A stretch of 64,000 nucleotides of DNA. It comes from an uncultured Collinsella sp. (GTDB lineage Bacteria > Actinomycetota > Coriobacteriia > Coriobacteriales > Coriobacteriaceae). Location: positions 1-64,000 of the forward strand of contig CATZEP010000003.1 in NCBI GenBank assembly GCA_958418185.1, given 5' to 3'. The stretch's first letter is position 1. Every line of letters begins with the position of its first letter. The translations under genes and the position numbers were made by a program. This document shows positions 49,506 through 57,950 of this stretch, one piece after another. Under the pieces are notes generated by a model. The model worked only from the letters and a program-made list of their open reading frames with translations, ran no database searches and was not told the origin of the DNA.

Positions 49506-52393
49506 TCGAGGACGCCGTATCTCCTGGAACGCCGCAGTTTGTCATCGATTCTTATGCCACGCTCGCCGAGCGCGCTAAGACGCAATCGTTTGGCCTCATC
49601 GAGGAGGACGTAATCGTCCTCGATACCGAGACCACGGGTCTTTCGGTGCAGGACAACGAGTTAATTGAGATTTCCGCGGCCCGCCTTTCGGGCCGCGAGA
49701 TCATTGACCGCTTTGATACGTTCGTGCATCCCAAGCAGCTGATCCCTGTAGAGATTACCGAGCTCACGAGCATTACGAACGCCGATGTGGCAGATGCCCC
49801 GTCGGCCGTCGAGGCCGTCGCGGCGCTCGCCGACTTCGTGGGCGGCTGTCCTGTTATCGCGCATAACGCCACGTTTGACCGGTCGTTCATCGAATCGGTC
49901 AAGGGCGGCGTCAACGTGAGTCATATCTGGATCGATTCGCTGGCGCTATCGCGCATTGCGCTTCCGCGCCTGACATCGCACAAACTGTCCTTTATGGCCG
50001 AGTTGTTTGGGTGCGATTCGGTATCGCACCGTGCGAACGCAGACGTTGATGCCCTGTGCGGTGTGTGGCGCGTGCTGTTGGTCGCACTTACCGACCTACC
50101 TTCGGGCCTTATGGCGCGCTTGGCGGACATGCACGCGGACGTGCCTTGGTCCTATCGCCCCATTTTTTCTTTTTTGGCTGGCCAGAACCCGGGTTCGATA
50201 TTTTCGCTCAGCGCCGCTCGTGCCGATGTGCTCAAGGCCGATCGCGCAGGCGATCGCGTTGATGCGGACGAGCTGCTGGTCCTTAAGATGCCGAGCCGTG
50301 AAGAGATCGAGGCAGATTACGCCCCCGGCGGCCTGGTCAATCGCATGTATCCCACCTATGAGCCGCGCGACGAGCAGATCGCGATGGCGGTTGAGGTGCG
50401 CGATGCGCTGGTCACGGGTACCCATCGCGTGATCGAGGCGGGCACGGGCGTCGGTAAGTCGATGGCCTATCTCGTGCCCTTCGCCGAGGCCGCCCGCCGA
50501 AACAACATTACCGTCGGCATCGCGACCAAATCGAATAATCTTGCCGACCAGCTTATGTACCATGAGCTGCCAAAGCTCGCCGAACAGCTGGACGGGGGCC
50601 TGTCATTTTGTGCGCTCAAGGGCTATGACCACTATCCGTGTCTGCGCAAGCTCGAGCGCATGAGCCGCAGTCAGATTGAGATCACCACCAAGCGCGATCC
50701 TGCTGACACGCTCACGGCGGTTGCGGTGATCATGGCGTATGTGTGCCAATCTGCCGATGGCGACCTCGATTCACTCGGCATTCGCTGGCGCAGCGTCAAC
50801 CGTCCCGACTTTACGACGGCTTCGCGCGAGTGTGCTCGTCGTCTGTGTCCGTTCTTCCCTGACAAATGCCTGGTCCACGGGGCGCGCCGCCGTGCGGCAC
50901 ATGCCGACGTGGTGGTCACCAACCATTCCCTGCTGTTCCGCAACGTGGCCGCCGAGGGAAGGATTTTGCCTCCGATTCGTCACTGGGTGGTCGACGAGGC
51001 CCATTCCATCGAGCGCGAGGCTCGTCGCCAATGGGCGCGCGTGGTTTCGGCAGATGAGTCGCGCGTGCTGTTTGAGCGCTTGGGTGGGTCGAGTGCCGGC
51101 GCGCTGAGTCAGGTTTCCCGTGACCTGGCCACTTCCGAGGGCTCCACGCTCTACCTGGGACTCACCGCCAAAGCAACGTCGACGGTTGCCCGCGCGAGCA
51201 TGGCGATTGCCGATGTGTTCGATGGCGTGCGCGAGCTTGGCCGCCGTGCCCGCGGGGGTTATGACAACGCGAATCTGTGGATTGGCCCCGAGCTGCGCGA
51301 GTCGGATGACTGGCACGATTTTTTGCAGTCGGCCTATACCGCAATTGATGCACTGGACCAGGCGGATAAAAGCGTAGACGCGCTGGTGCAAGCTGTCGCT
51401 GCCGATAAGCCCGAGGTCGTCGTCGACCTGGGCGACATTTCGCGCCGTCTGCACGAGTTGGTCGAGAATCTCAAGCTCATCATTGAAGGCACGGATGAGC
51501 ACTACGTGTACTCGCTGCAGGTTAACCGTCGGCTGCGTGCGGGCGGGGAGTCTATGACCGCCGAGCGCATCGATATCGGCGAGGCCCTGGCGAACGAGTG
51601 GTTGCCCGAGGTGCACACGGCCATCTTCGCTTCGGCGACCATGACGGTGTCCAAGAGCTTTGAGCATTTCAACCATGCCGTCGGCCTCGATCGCATCGGT
51701 GCGTCGACATCCTCATCGCTGCACCTGGATTCGAGCTATGACTTTGACTCGAATATGGCCGTGGTCGTGGCGGGGGACATTCCCGATCCGCGCGATCGTG
51801 AGCGCTATCTGTCGGCGCTCGAGTGCGTGCTGGTCGATGCCCATCTCGCCATGGGTGGATCGGTGCTCACGCTCTTCACTAACAGGCGCGATATGGAGGA
51901 TCTGTATGCCCGTGTCGAGCCCAAATTGGCGCGAGCGGGTCTGGAGCTCAATTGCCAGCAACGTAACTCGTCCCCACGTCGTCTGCGCGATCGGTTTATC
52001 AACGAGCCGACTTCATCGCTCTTTGCGCTCAAGGCCTTTTGGGAGGGCTTTGACGCCAGCGGCGAGACACTGCGTTGCGTCATTATCCCCAAGCTGCCGT
52101 TCTCGAGCCCCACGGATCCTCTTTCGTGTGAGCGCAACCTGCGCGAGGACCGCGCTTGGGCGCGCTACTCGCTGCCCGAGGCGGTGCTCGAAGTCAAGCA
52201 GGCCGCCGGCCGTCTCATCCGCTCGTCGACTGATTGCGGCGTGCTCATCTTGGCAGATCCGCGCTTGGTGACAAAGGGCTACGGTAAGAAGTTCTTGACG
52301 TCGCTGCCCACGACTTCCTACCAGCGTATCGAGTCGGCGCAGATCGGTCATTATTTGCAGCTGTGGCGTGCACGCCACGAGCGACGCCGTTAA
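49499..52393 (+). CDS. DnaQ-like exonuclease fused to DinG-family helicase
   Basis: The 964-aa protein has an N-terminal 3'-5' exonuclease domain (VLDTETTG with D42 and E44; later HNATFDRSF and HRANADVDAL) spanning about 35-205. A superfamily 2 DinG/XPD-type helicase follows: Walker A GTGVGKSM near 315, DEAH in VVDEAHSIE near 498, and QAAGRLIRS near the end. Cysteines at YPCLRKL and CARRLCPFFPDKC look like an Fe-S cluster site. It probably acts in DNA repair on recombination or R-loop structures. The ATG at 49499 overlaps the ddl 3' end, suggesting coupling. Confidence 0.9.
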   Translation: MLIEDAVSPGTPQFVIDSYATLAERAKTQSFGLIEEDVIVLDTETTGLSVQDNELIEISAARLSGREIIDRFDTFVHPKQLIPVEITELTSITNADVADAPSAVEAVAALADFVGGCPVIAHNATFDRSFIESVKGGVNVSHIWIDSLALSRIALPRLTSHKLSFMAELFGCDSVSHRANADVDALCGVWRVLLVALTDLPSGLMARLADMHADVPWSYRPIFSFLAGQNPGSIFSLSAARADVLKADRAGDRVDADELLVLKMPSREEIEADYAPGGLVNRMYPTYEPRDEQIAMAVEVRDALVTGTHRVIEAGTGVGKSMAYLVPFAEAARRNNITVGIATKSNNLADQLMYHELPKLAEQLDGGLSFCALKGYDHYPCLRKLERMSRSQIEITTKRDPADTLTAVAVIMAYVCQSADGDLDSLGIRWRSVNRPDFTTASRECARRLCPFFPDKCLVHGARRRAAHADVVVTNHSLLFRNVAAEGRILPPIRHWVVDEAHSIEREARRQWARVVSADESRVLFERLGGSSAGALSQVSRDLATSEGSTLYLGLTAKATSTVARASMAIADVFDGVRELGRRARGGYDNANLWIGPELRESDDWHDFLQSAYTAIDALDQADKSVDALVQAVAADKPEVVVDLGDISRRLHELVENLKLIIEGTDEHYVYSLQVNRRLRAGGESMTAERIDIGEALANEWLPEVHTAIFASATMTVSKSFEHFNHAVGLDRIGASTSSSLHLDSSYDFDSNMAVVVAGDIPDPRDRERYLSALECVLVDAHLAMGGSVLTLFTNRRDMEDLYARVEPKLARAGLELNCQQRNSSPRRLRDRFINEPTSSLFALKAFWEGFDASGETLRCVIIPKLPFSSPTDPLSCERNLREDRAWARYSLPEAVLEVKQAAGRLIRSSTDCGVLILADPRLVTKGYGKKFLTSLPTTSYQRIESAQIGHYLQLWRARHERRR

Positions 52394-53307
52394 AGCGGGC
52401 AGGCCAGGCTCTTCGCCATATCGCATAGACGCTTTGCCTGGGCGGGGTCATCCAGTATGCGGATAGCTCCGCCCGCTGCGATTACCTGACAGAACAGCCA
52501 GTGCTCTGACCCATAACGCACGGTCACCGTTGCCATGTCTGCCCCGTTTGGCTCAATCGACATGATGCCGGCCCAGTCTAGATGCTCTGCCATGTCGAGC
52601 GTCATGAGGAGTTTTGTGCTCTGCTCCGCCTGGGAAAGGGATTCGTGGAGGGACGCGGACGCGGGCGCGTGGCGCTCCACGGAATCGTCGGTAAGGGCAA
52701 GGCCCTCGATTTTGTCCATGCGATAGGAGCGCTGCCCATCAACTTCGACATCCCAGGCAATCAGATAGGTTTGATCACCATGTGTCGCGATGCGCAGGGG
52801 GTCGATGAGGCGCTCGCGCGGCTGTGCGTCGTCCATCGAACGGTAGATGATGCGGCATCGAACGCCGTCTTGAATCGCGCAGTTCAGCTGTTGCCAGTGC
52901 GATCCTCGGGCAACGGTATCGACGACGCGCTGGTTGTAGCCGAGTTTCTCGGGTAGGAGGGCGTGTCGGATACGCTCTGCTGCCCGAGAGTCGATTCCCA
53001 TCGATTCGAGTTCGTGGTTGAGCACGGCACCTTCGGCGGCACTTAGGCGCAAGGGCAGCACACGCCCCGCATCGCCTGTCAGGATGATGCACTCGCTGTG
53101 GCGTTCGCAGATGATGCGTGCGCCCGACTCACGGTCAGCGAGGGTTGAGACGATATCGATAATTTCGTCGAGCGCCGCACCCGTGATATCAAAACGGCTG
53201 CAGATATCCCCTCGTGTCATACCGGTCTCACCGGCAGCGTAGAGGGCCTCCATGATGTCAATCGCACGCGAGAGCCTTTGCTCGCTGGTGAGTTTACGCG
53301 CGGGCAT
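52390..53307 (-). CDS. WYL-domain transcriptional regulator, second of a pair
   Basis: The 305-aa protein has an N-terminal helix-turn-helix (SRAIDIMEALYAAGETGMTRGDIC) and a WYL-type central domain (CRIIYRSMDDAQPRERLIDPLRIATHGDQTYLIAWD). It overlaps the upstream WYL gene by 14 nt, so the two are co-translated. This arrangement resembles the actinobacterial PafB-PafC pair, which activates RecA-independent DNA-damage genes, but orthology is not established. It converges with the exonuclease-helicase gene. Confidence 0.82.
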   Translation of the reverse strand: MPARKLTSEQRLSRAIDIMEALYAAGETGMTRGDICSRFDITGAALDEIIDIVSTLADRESGARIICERHSECIILTGDAGRVLPLRLSAAEGAVLNHELESMGIDSRAAERIRHALLPEKLGYNQRVVDTVARGSHWQQLNCAIQDGVRCRIIYRSMDDAQPRERLIDPLRIATHGDQTYLIAWDVEVDGQRSYRMDKIEGLALTDDSVERHAPASASLHESLSQAEQSTKLLMTLDMAEHLDWAGIMSIEPNGADMATVTVRYGSEHWLFCQVIAAGGAIRILDDPAQAKRLCDMAKSLACPL

Positions 53308-54316
53308 GCTCGTGCACCGTCCTTTCGATGAGGTGGTTCCACGCCAGTTTAAGTGCATCGGGGGCAACGGGTCTCATGCCGTCCATGGCGTGCTCCATAC
53401 AAAACGAGGCAGCGGCATTAAGGTCGCGCACGCCGACGGTCCAGGTCCAACCCTCTTCGGTGTGCGTGAGCTCCCCGCGACCGCGCGTTAGGCCGCTGAC
53501 CATGTCGGCCTGGGCTTGCGGGGCAAACGAAAAGGTCGCCATAACGGGCTTGCAATCGGCAAAATCAAACTCGAAGAACAGGCGATCGTTCAGGTTAAAG
53601 TCGGCGGGGATGGAGTAGGCCTTCGAGGGGCGCCATGCGCGAACGATACGGTCGCAGCGAAACGTCCTGATTTCATCGGTGGCGTTGTCGAGTCCGCAAA
53701 AATACGCCACACCCTCGTGCTCAAACATGCCGTATACGCAGACGGTGCGCTCTTTTTGCTCCCCGTGCCCGTTTTGATACAAAAAGCGCAGTGCGCAGCG
53801 TTCGGCGAAAGCGCTCCACACCGCATCGACGGCGGGTAAGCGACGGGCGGGAGGCTCTTCTGCGGTCGATGCGCCGGTGAGGTAGGCGATCTTGGAGCGT
53901 ATGTCTGCAAGCGGCGTGGCAAACGCGGCCGAACCGGTCGCAAGGGTCTGGTCGATAGCGTCGAGCAAGATGTCCGCGTCGTCTGCGGTGATGAGGGCAC
54001 CGGCCGCAAACGTGTGCTCGCGATCGATGGTCCACGCGCTTTCTTCGGTTTCTTGGGCGCCTGCTGCGCGAACTTCCTTGATCGTGATTCCGCGTTCGAG
54101 GAGTTTTTCGCGATCGCGGCGAAACTTGCGCTTGTCCGAGTCGATATTGCCCGACCCATAGCCAAGATCGGAATCCAGGACAATTTGCTCTGTGGTCAAT
54201 GGCTCGGGAGAGCTGTTGAGGACAAAGAACAGATTGAGGATGCGCTGGGCGGTCTTGTCGAAACCGGGTTCCGGCGCCCCATTTTTATTCGTTACGGTTG
54301 TATCGCTTGCCGTCAT
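53294..54316 (-). CDS. WYL-domain transcriptional regulator, first of a pair
   Basis: The 340-aa protein has an HTH region (TAQRILNLFFVLNSSPEPLTTEQI) and a WYL domain (ALRFLYQNGHGEQKERTVCVYGMFEHEGVAYFCGLD). The ATG at 54316 follows GAGGATTCT, and an ATG 33 nt further upstream is the alternative. WYL domains bind ligands such as single-stranded DNA or nucleotides. It overlaps the second WYL gene and probably forms a heterodimeric regulator with it. Confidence 0.82.
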   Translation of the reverse strand: MTASDTTVTNKNGAPEPGFDKTAQRILNLFFVLNSSPEPLTTEQIVLDSDLGYGSGNIDSDKRKFRRDREKLLERGITIKEVRAAGAQETEESAWTIDREHTFAAGALITADDADILLDAIDQTLATGSAAFATPLADIRSKIAYLTGASTAEEPPARRLPAVDAVWSAFAERCALRFLYQNGHGEQKERTVCVYGMFEHEGVAYFCGLDNATDEIRTFRCDRIVRAWRPSKAYSIPADFNLNDRLFFEFDFADCKPVMATFSFAPQAQADMVSGLTRGRGELTHTEEGWTWTVGVRDLNAAASFCMEHAMDGMRPVAPDALKLAWNHLIERTVHEHARA

Positions 54317-54513
54317 AGAATCCTCGCATGGGAAGGTGTTTGATGCCATGATTTTAGTCCGATATGGAGATTAGGCTATATCCTTGTCCGCTTGGGGCGT
54401 TAAGATGCCCAGAATTCGGCCGTTTGCGCCCGCTCGGGGTATACTTTCGACTATATACGGTTCTAATGTGCATACATTGGGCCTATTTGTCGGATTATGG
54501 ATGTGGAGCGCAT

Positions 54514-57500
54514 ATGGCGAACACCCAGAACTATATTAACCACCTGCTGCAGAACACTGGCATCACGCCGGCGTGCAGCGAAGAAGAGCGCTTGGCCGCC
54601 GAAGATATCGCTCAAATTTTCCGCAACCACGGCTTTGATCCCGAAGTGCAGGAGTTTAATGCTCCCGCACCGAGCAGGATGGCGTTTGCCGTTACGGGCA
54701 TTCTGGCATTTGCCGGTGCCCTGCTTATGGGCATCGGCGGCGGTATCGGCTTAGTCGGCACCCTGTTGGCCATTGTCGGAGCCGTGCTCTATGTGCTCGA
54801 GCGAACCGGGCGCCCCGTGATCTCGCGCCTGGGCAAGACGGGCGTGAGCCAAAACGTCATCGCCTACCACAAGGCGTCGGGCCCGCTTGCCTCTCCGCGC
54901 AATCGCCCGGTTGTCGTCGTCGCGCACTATGACTCCCCGCGCGCCGAACTGCTCGCTCGCGAGCCCTATGCGCCGTACCGAGCGCTGATCGCCAAATTGC
55001 TCCCGATTGCCACGATTGCTCCCGCGGCTATTGCCATCCTGCGCATCTTGCCGCTTCCCGGCGCGTTGAAGGTCCTGCTGTGGATTGTCGCGATCCTTGC
55101 CTCCCTCGTGGCGCTCGCCAATGCCGCCAATATCATTTCCAATCGTTTTGTCCTTCCCTACACGTCCGGCTCGGTTTGCAACAAGTCCTCTGTTGCCGCC
55201 ATGCTGGGTGTCATGGATAACGTCGCCCCCTATCAGGGCGAGAACGAGTTCCCCGACGATATTCCGTTTGACACGTATTTTGGCGAGCAGAAGCGTCGCG
55301 CCGAGGAGATGGCGCGCGCGGCAGCCGAGTACGCCGCGGCCCAGCAGCAAAACGATTACGGCAATACCATCGAGTACGAAGAGCCTGCCTATACCGAGGA
55401 TGAGTATGGCCAGCCGGTCGCTCCCGAGGGTGAGCAGGGCGAGGCTTTTGATGAGCAAATCGATGGATTCGAAGGTGCTTCTGCCGACGAGACCCTGATT
55501 GGCGTCATCACACCCGAGTCCCAGGTCCAAGATATTCCGGCCGAGGAGCCCGTTGCAGACGAGTCCGCTGCCGAGTCGGCAGAGGAGCCTGCCGCGGCCG
55601 AGCAGGCCGAGCCCGAGCCCAAGCTTTATCGCAATGCCGCCGGCAACATCCGGTTTGGCTCGGATGCCATCCGTGCCCTGGGAATGCTTCCCGAGTCCTG
55701 TACGCTCGATTACGAAGAGGGCGAGGAGCCGACGTTTGAGCCGGAGCCTGCTCCCGTTGCACAGGAGCCTGCGCCCGCGGCCAATACAGCTGTTGCTCCC
55801 GCCGAGCCGGTCACTGCCTCTGTTGCTGCCGCGGAGTCTGACGCAAAGCCCGCGCTCGATTCTGCAGCCGGTCTGGATATCCTGGCGCCTGCCGCTCCGG
55901 CACAGGTTGAAGACGAGATCGCCGACGAAGACTACGACGAGTATCCGCAGCGCGTGTCCTATGAGAGCGACACCGATTTCTCGGCCGAGCTTCCCTCGAC
56001 AATGCCCCATGCCGATATCGCTTCCGCGTTCTCCTCGATTGGTGCCAGCGCTTCTAGCTTCTTTAAGGGCGCCCTCGCGAAGGGCAAGAAGTTCGTCGAC
56101 GACTTTGAGGAAAAGCGCGCCGCCGCCCGCGAGGCCGCCGAACGGGAGGCCATCGCCCAGCAGCAGGCCGCCGAGGTCGAGCGCGAGCGTGCGGCACAGG
56201 AGTTCGAGCAGAGCGAGGCCGAGCAGCCGGAGCCTGTCGATGTCGCCGACGCCACGACGTCCTTCGAGGCTCCGCAGCCGACATCCGCCGACGTTGCCGA
56301 GGCTACGACGTCCTTTGAGGCGCAACAGCCGGTCGATGGCACCATGTCATTTGATGCCACGATGACGCTTGAGAAGCAGGGCACCGCAATTGCCGAGCCC
56401 CTTCCCATCCCCGATGATGCCCAGGACGCCGCCGATGATTCGGTTGTCGACGAGGCCGATTCCGTTGAGGCCAGCGCGCCCGAGCAAGTCGAGGCTCCTG
56501 CTATGGAGCAGGAGTCCCCTGCGGTTGACGGGGCTCCCAAGACGGATGAGTCCAGGCCTTATTCTACGCAGATCTTTACCATGCCCGCGCCGAGCGACCC
56601 CGGTGCCACGGTGGCCAACGTCGCTCCCACGCAGGACGAGACAGTTGACTCCCTCATGGCGCAGATTTCGTCTCAGGTGCCTCCGCGCCAGCAAATGAAT
56701 ATCCCCGATCCGGCCTCCGCGCCTGCGCCCTCTTCGTCGCCGCTGGCCTCGGTCCCCGATCCGTCGCTGCCTTCGATGCAACAGGCCAACGTCGCATCCC
56801 GCACATCGCTGTTCGATCTTCCCGATCCTTCGGCACAGACAAATGACCCCTTTGCGACGGCGCAGGGCCCCGAGCCCACATCGGCACCGGTCGCGGCCCC
56901 CATGCCCATCTCCTCGGGCGCACAGCCGCTCGAGACCATCTCGGCTCCTGCTTCGACGGGCGCCAAGCCGCAGAAACGTGGCCTGGGTGGCTTGTTCGGT
57001 CGAAAAAAGAAAAACGAGCAGGACAGCATGAGCGATTGGCTTGGCGTCGAGGATGATTACGACGCCAAGAAGTCTGGTCGCGGTATCGGCTCGTGGGATA
57101 ACTTCGAGGATGACGATGACGGTTGGAAGGGCGGCGCCACCTCCTCCGATGGTGCTTCTGCCGAGGATATGCTCTCGGCCGTTGCCTCCATGGGTGACGA
57201 TGAGCTGCTCGGCCACGATATCTGGTTCGTCGCAACGGGCGCGTCCGACTGCGACGGCGCCGGCATGAGGGCGTTTTTGGCCTCGCATCGTGACAAGCTC
57301 CGCGGTGTGTTCTTCATCAACCTCGAGTCTATCGGTGCCGGCAGGCTTTCGGTGGTAACGGTCGAGGGCGAGCAGCAGTTGCTCAAGGGTGACCGACGCA
57401 TCATGAACCTGGTCAATAAAGTGTGCAAGTCGTTCCATGTTGATTGCGGTGCATTTGAGATGCCCTATGCCAAGACCGATGCTTATGCTGCGCTCGAGGC

Positions 57501-57645
57501 GAGCCGTCGCGCCCTTACGATTGCCGGCGTTGATGGCCCACGTTTGGCGTGTGCTTACACCGAGGACGATCTGCCGTACAACGTTAATCCGACAAATATC
57601 GCTACGGTGTCCGAGGTTGTGACCGAGGTCATTCGTCGTTCGTAG
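54514..57645 (+). CDS. Degenerate M28-peptidase-like membrane protein with large disordered insertion
   Basis: The 1043-aa protein starts MANTQNYINHLLQNTG. It has an N-terminal M28-like half (about 1-240) with VVVVAHYDSPRAE (H138, D140) and about three hydrophobic helices (55-95 and 160-208). About 650 residues of acidic, Ala/Pro/Glu-rich disordered and partly coiled-coil sequence follow (240-890, with EEKRAAAREAAERE near 530). The M28 C-terminal half starts with HDIWFVATGASDCDG. The usual bridging Asp is replaced by Cys222 (VCNKSSVAAML), and the catalytic Glu-Glu pair reads Ser-Asp. It is therefore probably a pseudoenzyme. GGAG precedes the ATG. Confidence 0.75.
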   Translation: MANTQNYINHLLQNTGITPACSEEERLAAEDIAQIFRNHGFDPEVQEFNAPAPSRMAFAVTGILAFAGALLMGIGGGIGLVGTLLAIVGAVLYVLERTGRPVISRLGKTGVSQNVIAYHKASGPLASPRNRPVVVVAHYDSPRAELLAREPYAPYRALIAKLLPIATIAPAAIAILRILPLPGALKVLLWIVAILASLVALANAANIISNRFVLPYTSGSVCNKSSVAAMLGVMDNVAPYQGENEFPDDIPFDTYFGEQKRRAEEMARAAAEYAAAQQQNDYGNTIEYEEPAYTEDEYGQPVAPEGEQGEAFDEQIDGFEGASADETLIGVITPESQVQDIPAEEPVADESAAESAEEPAAAEQAEPEPKLYRNAAGNIRFGSDAIRALGMLPESCTLDYEEGEEPTFEPEPAPVAQEPAPAANTAVAPAEPVTASVAAAESDAKPALDSAAGLDILAPAAPAQVEDEIADEDYDEYPQRVSYESDTDFSAELPSTMPHADIASAFSSIGASASSFFKGALAKGKKFVDDFEEKRAAAREAAEREAIAQQQAAEVERERAAQEFEQSEAEQPEPVDVADATTSFEAPQPTSADVAEATTSFEAQQPVDGTMSFDATMTLEKQGTAIAEPLPIPDDAQDAADDSVVDEADSVEASAPEQVEAPAMEQESPAVDGAPKTDESRPYSTQIFTMPAPSDPGATVANVAPTQDETVDSLMAQISSQVPPRQQMNIPDPASAPAPSSSPLASVPDPSLPSMQQANVASRTSLFDLPDPSAQTNDPFATAQGPEPTSAPVAAPMPISSGAQPLETISAPASTGAKPQKRGLGGLFGRKKKNEQDSMSDWLGVEDDYDAKKSGRGIGSWDNFEDDDDGWKGGATSSDGASAEDMLSAVASMGDDELLGHDIWFVATGASDCDGAGMRAFLASHRDKLRGVFFINLESIGAGRLSVVTVEGEQQLLKGDRRIMNLVNKVCKSFHVDCGAFEMPYAKTDAYAALEASRRALTIAGVDGPRLACAYTEDDLPYNVNPTNIATVSEVVTEVIRRS

Positions 57646-57666
57646 ACAGACCCGTAAGGAGTCAGC

Positions 57667-57885
57667 GTGTTTTCGTACATCAAGCGCCATTGGCCCATCT
57701 ATCTGATTTTGACCCTGATCGCAATCGCATTGGGTTTTGGGGCCGCATATGTCGTCGGCGTTAAGGGTTCGACACCCGAGACGACAATGAGCGAAGAGGT
57801 AGAGCAAGAGCAAAGCTTGGGTGCCGACGGTATTTCCGAGTCCGATCAGGCAGCCATCGATGGCGGTTCGTCATCTGCTGAATAG
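57667..57885 (+). CDS. Small membrane protein
   Basis: The 72-aa protein has one transmembrane helix (PIYLILTLIAIALGFGAAYVVG) and an acidic, Ser-rich tail ending SSSAE. A GTG start has AAGGAG upstream. It lies 21 bp after the M28-like gene and before a terminator, so it is in the same operon. The function is unknown. It may be a partner of the M28-like membrane protein. Confidence 0.7.
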   Translation: MFSYIKRHWPIYLILTLIAIALGFGAAYVVGVKGSTPETTMSEEVEQEQSLGADGISESDQAAIDGGSSSAE

Positions 57886-57906
57886 CCGATTCATCGTTTA
57901 TGCCCA

Positions 57907-57943
57907 AGGCGGGCGAGCCGGGAGACAGGCTCGCCCGCCTTTT
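57907..57943 (+). terminator. Terminator after the M28-like operon
   Basis: A 12-bp stem GGCGGGCGAGCC / GGCTCGCCCGCC is followed by TTTTCATTTT. It is also downstream of the convergent adhesin gene. Confidence 0.85.
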
Positions 57944-57950
57944 CATTTTG

